Assembly (NCBI GenBank): GCA_028687525.1
Contig: JAQTZX010000085.1
Span: 1-6,462, forward strand
Reading direction: 5' to 3'
Source of the DNA: Candidatus Omnitrophota bacterium
GTDB taxonomy: Bacteria > Omnitrophota > Gorgyraeia > Gygaellales > Profunditerraquicolaceae
Length of the DNA: 6,462 nt
Position numbers and translations under genes: made by a program. Shown here one piece after another: positions 1 to 4,707 of the stretch (positions within the stretch are counted from its first letter, which is position 1; every line of letters starts with the position of its first letter). The notes under the pieces are model-generated. The model was not told the origin of the DNA, ran no database searches, and saw only the letters and a program-made list of their open reading frames with translations.

Positions 1-23
1 TACCTCCTGGGCTTCTGGCCCGG

Positions 24-71
24 TTAATGGTTTTTACTTGGTCGTAACAACCATTAAGGTATGCCTTTTTT
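24..71 (+). terminator. Strong hairpin with downstream T run, possible terminator of an upstream gene
   Basis: Positions 24-32 (TTAATGGTT) pair perfectly with 49-57 (AACCATTAA). After one mismatch (33/48), 34-37 (TTAC) pair with 44-47 (GTAA), leaving a 6-nt loop (38-43). That makes 13 pairs with one internal mismatch. Six T residues follow at 66-71, but eight bases separate them from the stem, so this is not a textbook intrinsic terminator. A smaller hairpin (9-12 with 18-21, GGGC/GCCC) sits just upstream. The likeliest role is ending a transcript entering from the left. A protein-binding or recombination site is an alternative, since paired arms around a 6-bp centre also fit one. Confidence 0.4.
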
Positions 72-151
72 ATTACTTTTCAAAGAACTTTTATCCTAAA
101 AGCGTACAAAATATTTTACACTATGGGGGATAAAACCCGGTTTTTTTTACA

Positions 152-180
152 TTGCAGAGGATTTTAATTTAAGATACAAT
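152..180 (+). promoter_or_regulatory. Predicted sigma70-type promoter of prmA
   Basis: A -35 box TTGCAG (152-157) and a -10 box TACAAT (175-180) are separated by exactly 17 bp. The -10 box ends six bases before the prmA ATG at 187, so transcription should begin at or within a base or two of the start codon. No Shine-Dalgarno sequence lies between the -10 box and the ATG, which fits a leaderless message. The call rests on hexamer match and spacing only. Confidence 0.5.
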
Positions 181-186
181 AACTGC

Positions 187-1104
187 ATGGTTTGCGGAAA
201 GGGAAAGAAAACCTATGAGCTTCGCCTGGAATTTTCCAAAGGAGTCTCCGGGCAAGCGGAATTATTGCGCTGTGTTTTGACGGGTTGCGGGATTCCGGAA
301 GGGGAGATTGTGGAAGCGGAACAGGACGCGCGCGTGCGGCTTTCTTTTTACACGGATTCCAGGCCACAAGCCCAATTATTGAGGCGGAAGGCCGCCGGGC
401 TCGGCCTTCAGGGGGTCACGGTTTCTTTTATTCCGATTGAAACCCGGGATTGGCAGACGCGATGGAAAGAGGATTTTAAGCCGTTCCCCGTTACCGCGGA
501 TTTATACGTGGTACCTCTGTGGATGAAACGTTCCTGGAAAAAGAAAGGTACCCCGGCCATATTTATCGATACCGATACGGTGTTCGGAACGGGGATGCAT
601 CCGACTACGCGTTTTATGGCGGAATTTATCAGGAGCAAAAGGGGAAGGATCGCCGATTTTCTTGATATCGGTACGGGGACGGGGATATTGGCGCTGGTCG
701 CCCGGCATTACGGGGTGCGGAAGATAACCGGCATTGATATAAAGGAAGAAGCGGTAAGAACGGCAAAAAGGAATTTTAAGAATAACGCTTGTTCTCCCGA
801 ATACGTGAAGGCGGCGGATTTTAATCGTTTTTCGCTTAAGGCGCAGTTCGATTTTGTGGCCGCTAATTTGTTTACCGATGATCTTATCAGGATGAGGTCA
901 AGACTTCTGGCCTGCGTGCGTCCGGGGAAATATTTGGCGGTGTCCGGGATTTCGCTTGAGAATTATTCGCGGTTCCGGGAAAAGTTCGATACCCCCGGTT
1001 TGCGGTGTGCCGGGGTGATTAAGAAAAACGGCTGGGCGGCGGTGTTGTATAAAGTGAAGAAGGGGGGGGAGTGTGAAAAAGGAAATACAGATAAACTTCG
1101 ATGA
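187..1104 (+). CDS. prmA: Ribosomal protein L11 methyltransferase (PrmA)
   Basis: This is a cytoplasmic S-adenosylmethionine-dependent enzyme that methylates amino groups of ribosomal protein L11. Residues 89-110 match the PrmA linker pattern (DW..RWKEDFKPF..., then VVPLW). Residues 128-142 carry the family signature (DTDTVFGTGMHPTTR), close to the usual DPG.AFGTG.HPTT. SAM-binding motif I is LDIGTGTGILAL at 159-170, the acidic SAM-ribose region is GIDIKEEAV at 182-190, and the post-motif is AANLFTDDL at 225-233. The length, 305 aa, is slightly above the roughly 290-300 typical of the family. The ATG at 187 is the only plausible start, because the conserved N-terminal strand (YELRLEF) begins at residue 10. 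There is no Shine-Dalgarno, and a -10 box lies six bases upstream. The last 32 bases overlap the next gene. The final ~14 residues follow a run of eight G (1062-1069) and are not family-like, so a one-base length change there would alter the C-terminus. Confidence 0.95.
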   Translation: MVCGKGKKTYELRLEFSKGVSGQAELLRCVLTGCGIPEGEIVEAEQDARVRLSFYTDSRPQAQLLRRKAAGLGLQGVTVSFIPIETRDWQTRWKEDFKPFPVTADLYVVPLWMKRSWKKKGTPAIFIDTDTVFGTGMHPTTRFMAEFIRSKRGRIADFLDIGTGTGILALVARHYGVRKITGIDIKEEAVRTAKRNFKNNACSPEYVKAADFNRFSLKAQFDFVAANLFTDDLIRMRSRLLACVRPGKYLAVSGISLENYSRFREKFDTPGLRCAGVIKKNGWAAVLYKVKKGGECEKGNTDKLR

Positions 1105-1786
1105 TTTTGAGGAAAAAGGACTTTATTTGATTTTTCCTGACGGCGGGAAACTGGGCCTTACCAGGGTGAATATAGAACAAACCGTGGATGTGTTCTGGAG
1201 GGATCCCGCGCGAATTCCCGAACATGTAAAAAAAGCCGCTGAATTTCGGAAGTGTTCGATATGTCCTTTACGTGAACAGCAGGGGATGTGTTATGCTATC
1301 AGGCCGACTATGCCCTTCCTTGATATCGTGGACAAATATGTTTCTTGCGATGAAGTGACCGCGGTCTTTAAACGGGAGAAAGACATTTTGCATGTATCGG
1401 CAACTACCATGCAGAAGGCTTTGGAGTTTGTTTCCATATTGAGCCTGGTTTATTTCTGTGAAACAGGCAAAATATACTGGAAATATTTTTATGGGATAAA
1501 TCCTCTCATGGATCTTCATGAGATCGCCTCCAGGTTCTATTTAAATCTTTTTTTTCTGCATAAGGGAGAAAAAGATAAGGTGGATGGCATTATTTCGAAG
1601 TTTAAGGATGATATTACCGTTACCAGCCAGAATCAGTCCGCCAGGCTGAATATGGTTTGTAAAAACGACGCTTTTTTGAACGCTTTTACGAATACCCAGA
1701 TTACCGGTTTGTTTTTGTCTATGGACATGGAAGATGTATTAAAAAAATCCTTCGATAAGTTCGAACAAGCCCGGACAGTGAAATAA
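1073..1786 (+). CDS. Uncharacterised protein with N-terminal cysteine motif (DUF6901-like?)
   Basis: I do not recognise this 237-aa protein with confidence. It starts with GTG at 1073, directly after a G-rich stretch (1062-1071) that can act as the ribosome binding site, and it overlaps prmA by 32 bases, which suggests translational coupling. No signal peptide or convincing membrane segment is visible. Residues 60-76 hold a cysteine cluster (C61-x2-C64-x8-C73), followed by a stretch reading PFLDIVDKYVSCDEVTAVF (81-99). The middle (110-165) looks helical and hydrophobic, with aromatic-rich YWKYFYGINPLMDLHE (135-150). The order Cys motif, 'DIV.....S.DEV.V.F', then 'P.MDLHEIA.R.YL..FF' recalls the DUF6901 family of short deltaproteobacterial proteins as I remember it, but this one is longer at its C-terminus. 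Metal binding by the cysteines is possible but unproven. Its role beside prmA is unknown. Confidence 0.8.
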   Translation: MKKEIQINFDDFEEKGLYLIFPDGGKLGLTRVNIEQTVDVFWRDPARIPEHVKKAAEFRKCSICPLREQQGMCYAIRPTMPFLDIVDKYVSCDEVTAVFKREKDILHVSATTMQKALEFVSILSLVYFCETGKIYWKYFYGINPLMDLHEIASRFYLNLFFLHKGEKDKVDGIISKFKDDITVTSQNQSARLNMVCKNDAFLNAFTNTQITGLFLSMDMEDVLKKSFDKFEQARTVK

Positions 1787-1787
1787 T

Positions 1788-1824
1788 CGGTACCTGGTAC
1801 CGGTTTAAATCGGTACCTGTCCCC
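1788..1824 (-). repeat. GGTACC palindromic repeat element, single copy
   Basis: This 37-bp element fills almost the whole gap between orf2 and the dehydrogenase gene. It begins one base after the orf2 stop and ends three bases before the next Shine-Dalgarno. It contains three GGTACC sites (1789, 1796, 1812) and two overlapping palindromes: 1788-1802 (7-bp arms around one T) and 1796-1817 (11 pairs, all Watson-Crick except one G.T). Read on the minus strand it matches 4078-4114 at 33 of 37 positions, including the shared head GGGGACAGGTACCG. It resembles REP-type extragenic palindromes, some of which are moved by RAYT (Y1-type) transposases. No such transposase is present here. Confidence 0.85.
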
Positions 1825-1840
1825 GGGAAAGGAGTGTTTA

Positions 1841-2587
1841 ATGGCTAAACCAGACGCTAAGATTTTGAAGGTGGGGATTACGGGCGCCGGCGGTAATGTC
1901 GGGACCACGCTGCGAAAAGGATTGGGCGGGACTTATGAGCTTACGGTATTCGATATGAAAGAGATCGATCATCCGGAAGGTAAATTTATCAAGGTTGATT
2001 TCGCCGATTCGAAACAAGTGGGAGGGGTTTTTAACGGTTTGGACGCGCTCATCCATTTAGCCGGCGACCCGCGGCCGAACGCCCCGCGTACTTTGACCAT
2101 GCGTAATAATTTTCTGGCCGCCAGTTTTGCTTTTGAAGAGGCGCGCAAGGCCGGTGTAAGAAAGATCGTTTATGCCAGTTCTAATTTTTATCATGAAGGA
2201 GCTATCGGAGAGATTTTGCAGGGGACACAGAAGCATTTGATCACTCTGGATATGCCCCCTACACCGCTTTCGCTGTACGGGGAATCAAAGGTATTCGGGG
2301 AAATGGCCGGCCGCCACCTGGCGTATCACGGGATACAGTTTGTGGCATTGCGCATAGGCTGGACTGTTCCACAGGATGATCCTTCCATATACGGAGGATC
2401 GTATATGCGCGCTGTTTTCTGCAGTAAACGTGATCTGGTTCAGGCGTTTACCAGGGCACTGGAAATCGAAACCGATTTTATGGCCGCTTTCACGGTGAGT
2501 AATAACACCAACGCCGTTTTTGACTTGACGGAAACCCGAAAGAAACTCGGGTTTGACCCGCAGGATAACGCCGAAGATTATTTTTGA
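1841..2587 (+). CDS. NAD-dependent epimerase/dehydratase-type SDR, uronate-dehydrogenase-like
   Basis: This is a 248-aa cytoplasmic extended short-chain dehydrogenase with a Rossmann fold. The nucleotide-binding motif TGAGGNVG (14-21) fits TGxxGxxG. Asp38 at the end of strand 2 (VFD) favours NAD over NADP, Asp53 (KVDFAD) fits the adenine-contacting position, and HLAG is at 72-75. The catalytic set is visible: Ser113/Ser114 in YASSN (111-115), and Tyr146 with Lys150 in YGESK. The later RIG (171-173) and the C-terminal LGFDPQDNAEDYF resemble uronate dehydrogenases (oxidation of galacturonate or glucuronate to the lactone), but sugar-nucleotide epimerases share most of these motifs and the substrate cannot be fixed from sequence. 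Length is typical to slightly short. The ATG at 1841 has a strong AAAGGAG (1828-1834) six bases upstream. The next gene starts two bases after its stop, implying one operon with tatD and tcdA. Confidence 0.9.
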   Translation: MAKPDAKILKVGITGAGGNVGTTLRKGLGGTYELTVFDMKEIDHPEGKFIKVDFADSKQVGGVFNGLDALIHLAGDPRPNAPRTLTMRNNFLAASFAFEEARKAGVRKIVYASSNFYHEGAIGEILQGTQKHLITLDMPPTPLSLYGESKVFGEMAGRHLAYHGIQFVALRIGWTVPQDDPSIYGGSYMRAVFCSKRDLVQAFTRALEIETDFMAAFTVSNNTNAVFDLTETRKKLGFDPQDNAEDYF

Positions 2588-2589
2588 TT

Positions 2590-3342
2590 ATGTTCCTGGA
2601 CGCGCATATCCATTTACAGGATCTGAAGGAAGATGTTACCCGGTCTCTTTTATCCGGCGCCGCGGACAAAGGAGTGGGGAGGTTTTTTTGTAATGCCGCT
2701 TCGCCGGATGACTGGCAGACGGTTAAAGAGATGGCTGACAGGGATAAAAGGATTGTGCCTTTTTTCGGCGTGCATCCCTGGCATGCGGAAAAAGTTGAAG
2801 AAGGATATGAGGAAGACCTTCGCGGATTTTGTTCTGCAAACGGAGGGGGTGTCGGGGAGATCGGCCTCGATAAGATCCACAACGGAGCGTTTTTCGACCG
2901 GCAGACAGAAATATTCGTCCGTCAGCTTGATATCGCCTGTTCTTTGCGCAAACCATTCGCGGTGCACTGCGTGCGGGCATGGGATGTGCTGATCGAGGCA
3001 TTGCGTTCCCGGGACCTCAAGGGCAGTCGTTTTATGATCCATGCTTTTTCCGGGACACAGGAAGATCTTCGCGCGCTGGCCGGGATGGGGGCTTATTTTT
3101 CATTCCGTATTCTGAAGAATGTCTCCGAGAATAAACGCCGGATTTTTACACTGGTGCCGATTGACCGTTTGTTCCTGGAGACGGATTTTCCTTATCTGGC
3201 TACAGGTGAGAAAGACCCCGGGCAGGAGCTTTATTTTTCGTATCTGCGTGAATTGTACGAGGCAGCCGCTGAAATGAGAGGAATGGAAGTGGGACGTTTG
3301 AAAGAGGTGATTTGGAATAATGGAACGGTTTTTATGTACTGA
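2590..3342 (+). CDS. tatD: TatD-family metal-dependent hydrolase
   Basis: This is a 250-aa cytoplasmic TIM-barrel metallohydrolase of the amidohydrolase superfamily. Characterised TatD and YcfH/YabD relatives are nucleases acting on DNA ends or on RNA and DNA processing, and the exact substrate here is unknown. Metal ligands can be placed: His6 and His8 (DAHIH), Glu90 (GEIGLD), His126 (AVHC), His151 (IHAFSG) and Asp199 (ETDFPY). The block GVHPWH (60-65) is also family-typical. I chose ATG at 2590 because the conserved FLDAHIH begins at the second residue. An in-frame TTG at 2584 would add two residues and overlap the preceding stop. The Shine-Dalgarno is weak, so translation probably depends on coupling to the dehydrogenase, whose stop lies two bases upstream. 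The 3' end overlaps tcdA by 23 bases. Confidence 0.93.
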   Translation: MFLDAHIHLQDLKEDVTRSLLSGAADKGVGRFFCNAASPDDWQTVKEMADRDKRIVPFFGVHPWHAEKVEEGYEEDLRGFCSANGGGVGEIGLDKIHNGAFFDRQTEIFVRQLDIACSLRKPFAVHCVRAWDVLIEALRSRDLKGSRFMIHAFSGTQEDLRALAGMGAYFSFRILKNVSENKRRIFTLVPIDRLFLETDFPYLATGEKDPGQELYFSYLRELYEAAAEMRGMEVGRLKEVIWNNGTVFMY

Positions 3343-4072
3343 ACTGTTATTGGGGAAAGAGAAACTTAAAAAACTGCGTGAAAGCACGGTGACCGTCATC
3401 GGCCTGGGCGCGGTAGGAAGCTATTGCGTAGAGGGGCTGGCGCGCAGCGGGATAGGGGCCTTGCGCCTGGTTGATTTTGACGATATAAAGGCTACGAATA
3501 TAAACCGGCATTTATATGCTTTTACTTCTACCGTAGGAAGAAAAAAAACGGAAATAGCCCTGGAGCGCGTCCGGGATATTAATCCGGAATGCAGGGTGGA
3601 AGCGCTGGAAATATTTGCCGGCGAGGCAACCCTGGACCGGATATTAGATAATAACCCGGATGTTGTGATCGATGCCATAGATTCTTTAAATCCAAAAACA
3701 CAGGTTTTGTTTACCTGCTACAGCAGAAAAATACCTTTGATCTCTTGTATGGGAGCGGCAATGCGCACGGATCCTTTTTCCATGAAAACAGGGGATTTGT
3801 TTGATATCAAGGGGTGTCCTTTGGCGAGCAGGATCCGCAAAAAACTGCGCAAAAAAGGCATAGAATACGGTATTTTTTGCGTATATTCCGGACAGAAGCA
3901 GAAGGCCTCGGTTTCAGAGAAGGGAATGACGCTTCCCGAGCGTGAATATGAGCGCGGGCGTAAAAGAAGAAAATTGGGAAGCCTGTCCACTGTTACCGGT
4001 ATGTTCGGGCTGGCTGTGGCGCACTGTGCAATTGATTTATTAACTGGTGGTTCCTATCCGGAACCCGGCTAA
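3320..4072 (+). CDS. tcdA: tRNA threonylcarbamoyladenosine dehydratase (TcdA/CsdL)
   Basis: This is a 250-aa E1-like enzyme of the ThiF/MoeB/HesA superfamily that uses ATP to dehydrate t6A at position 37 of ANN-decoding tRNAs to the cyclic form ct6A. In E. coli it works with the CsdA-CsdE sulfur system. Visible are the ATP-binding GLGAVGS (28-34), VDFDDI (51-56), TNINRH (59-64, with the Arg typical of the family), INPE (87-90), IDAIDSL (117-123), SCMGAA (142-147) and the C-terminal GSLSTVTGMFGLAVAH (220-235), all in the TcdA order. It lacks the CxxC zinc pairs of MoeB/ThiF, as TcdA proteins do. Length is slightly below the ~268 aa of E. coli. The ATG at 3320 lies inside the tatD 3' end, with AGAGGTG (3303-3309) ten bases upstream. 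It is the last gene of the sdr-tatD-tcdA block and stops five bases before a repeat array. Confidence 0.94.
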   Translation: MERFLCTELLLGKEKLKKLRESTVTVIGLGAVGSYCVEGLARSGIGALRLVDFDDIKATNINRHLYAFTSTVGRKKTEIALERVRDINPECRVEALEIFAGEATLDRILDNNPDVVIDAIDSLNPKTQVLFTCYSRKIPLISCMGAAMRTDPFSMKTGDLFDIKGCPLASRIRKKLRKKGIEYGIFCVYSGQKQKASVSEKGMTLPEREYERGRKRRKLGSLSTVTGMFGLAVAHCAIDLLTGGSYPEPG

Positions 4073-4077
4073 TCTCG

Positions 4078-4182
4078 GGGGACAGGTACCGCTTTGAGCC
4101 GGTACCCGGTACCGCTTTGGGGCTGTACCCGGTACCGCTTTGGGGCTGTACCCGGTACCGCTTTAGGGCTGTACCCGGTACC
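4078..4182 (+). repeat. GGTACC palindromic element expanded into a 23-bp tandem array
   Basis: The element starts with GGGGACA (4078-4084), followed by four contiguous 23-bp units (4085-4107, 4108-4130, 4131-4153, 4154-4176) and a 6-bp remnant (4177-4182). Every unit begins GGTACCGCTTT. Units 2 and 3 are identical and unit 4 differs from them at one base (A for G at its 12th position). Unit 1 differs more and keeps the original palindrome, with GGTACCG and CGGTACC arms around an 8-nt loop (4085-4106). In units 2-4 the second arm has decayed to TGTACC. The first 37 bases match 1788-1824 on the opposite strand (33/37). All six GGTACC sites fall at unit edges. Open reading frames through the array (RYRFGAVPGT-type peptides) are artefacts. 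Confidence 0.92.
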
Positions 4183-4200
4183 ATATTATTTATCTTTTTA

Positions 4201-4236
4201 TTGGCGTATTCGTAAAAACGCGCTACAATATAGCGC
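4201..4236 (+). promoter_or_regulatory. Promoter of the cysteine-cluster gene with a palindrome over the -10 box
   Basis: A -35 box TTGGCG (4201-4206) and a -10 box TACAAT (4224-4229) are separated by 17 bp. An inverted repeat, GCGCTA (4220-4225) and TAGCGC (4231-4236) around a 5-nt centre, straddles the -10 box and the probable start of transcription, a position where a dimeric repressor could block initiation. The expected 5' leader is about 30 nt. No cognate regulator gene is seen in the window, so the operator role is inference. Confidence 0.55.
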
Positions 4237-4267
4237 ATACGATAAGACAACCGTGAGGCGGCAACCG

Positions 4268-4543
4268 ATGGATGAATTGGTATATCAGCGAAAACAACAA
4301 GAGAGCGCGGAAGAATACGAATCCCGTTGCAGGCGCTGTGGGGCTTGTTGTGGTGCGTATGACGGCGATCCGTGCATTAATCTTGAAAAAGCCGCGGACA
4401 ACAGATATTTCTGTAAAGTGTATAATACCCGCCTGGGGTTGCAGAAGACTATTTCCGGAAAATCGTTTACCTGCGTTTTGATCAGGGAGAATCTGAAGAT
4501 ATCTCCGTTGTCTTTTTCTTGTTGTCCGTATAATGTATCCTGA
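4268..4543 (+). CDS. YkgJ/UPF0153-type cysteine cluster protein
   Basis: This is a 91-aa cytoplasmic protein with nine cysteines. The CxxCxxCC motif (C21, C24, C27, C28) is followed by C36, C49, C69 and the pair C85-C86. This is the pattern of the YkgJ/UPF0153 family (zinc- or iron-chelating cysteine cluster proteins), proposed to bind a metal or Fe-S centre; biochemical function is not established. The ATG at 4268 is chosen because GAGG (4255-4258) lies nine bases upstream and a good promoter sits at 4201-4229. The same frame stays open back through the tandem repeat to a TTG at 4094, but that extension would contain the promoter and repeat-encoded peptide and is rejected. With its own promoter and a following hairpin terminator, it appears to be a single-gene unit. 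Confidence 0.85.
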   Translation: MDELVYQRKQQESAEEYESRCRRCGACCGAYDGDPCINLEKAADNRYFCKVYNTRLGLQKTISGKSFTCVLIRENLKISPLSFSCCPYNVS

Positions 4544-4556
4544 CCATTCGACGCAG

Positions 4557-4581
4557 GCCGCGGCTTCAGCCGCAGGCTTTT
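4557..4581 (+). terminator. Hairpin terminator after the cysteine-cluster gene
   Basis: GCC plus GCGGC (4557-4564) pair with GCCGC (4569-4573) and GGC (4575-4577) around a TTCA loop, with one bulged A at 4574. Four T follow at 4578-4581. It lies 13 bases after the stop codon at 4541-4543. The T run is short, so termination may be incomplete. The stem sequence recurs in altered form at 4622-4643, so it may be a repeat that doubles as a terminator. Confidence 0.6.
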
Positions 4582-4594
4582 GCTCATGGTCTTC

Positions 4595-4643
4595 CCGCCC
4601 CGGGGGCGGAAAACAAATGGTGCCGCGGGCTTTGTCCGTGGGG
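4595..4643. repeat. GC-rich hairpins in the leader region before the chemoreceptor gene
   Basis: Two further inverted repeats lie in the 164-base gap. CCGCC (4595-4599) faces GGCGG (4605-4609) around a CCGGG centre. GCCGCGGGC (4622-4630) leads into a stem pairing 4623-4629 with 4635-4641, including G.T pairs. The second is a diverged copy of the terminator hairpin at 4557-4577: both begin GCCGCGG, then CTT, then CCGYRGG. An alternative small hairpin, GTGG (4638-4641) with CCAC (4646-4649), would compete with it. I found no convincing promoter for the chemoreceptor gene in the rest of the gap; no sigma70 or sigma28 consensus with correct spacing is evident. Confidence 0.5.
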
Positions 4644-4707
4644 CTCCACTATGTCCGAGAAAGACCTTGACTTTGAGATTTAGTTTTATGAAAGGAGTGG
4701 GATATTG

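Noticed and set aside
1..8. ACCTCCT as the 3' end of a 16S rRNA gene
   Set aside because: The preceding base and following sequence do not match the conserved GGATCACCTCCTTT end.
132..148. AAAAC/GTTTT hairpin followed by T as a terminator before prmA
   Set aside because: Only five mostly A-T pairs with a 3-nt loop, just upstream of the predicted promoter; too weak to call.
2490..3042. Two overlapping 130-aa minus-strand open frames opposite tatD
   Set aside because: They lie antisense to a gene with all TatD metal ligands conserved and show no recognisable domain.
1788..4182. CRISPR array for the 23-bp repeats
   Set aside because: Units are contiguous with no spacers and no cas genes are present; it is a simple tandem array.
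3993..4250. Minus-strand open frame of 85 aa across the repeat array
   Set aside because: It is made largely of repeat translation (VPGTALKRYRV-type) and overlaps tcdA; no ribosome binding site or family resemblance.
4094..4267. N-terminal extension of the cysteine-cluster protein from TTG 4094
   Set aside because: It reads through the tandem repeat and the predicted promoter, giving repetitive YPVPLWG-type peptide; the ATG at 4268 has a Shine-Dalgarno and begins family-like sequence.
4651..4683. Ten-codon open frame MSEKDLDFEI before the chemoreceptor gene
   Set aside because: No Shine-Dalgarno and very short; could be chance in a gap containing hairpins.
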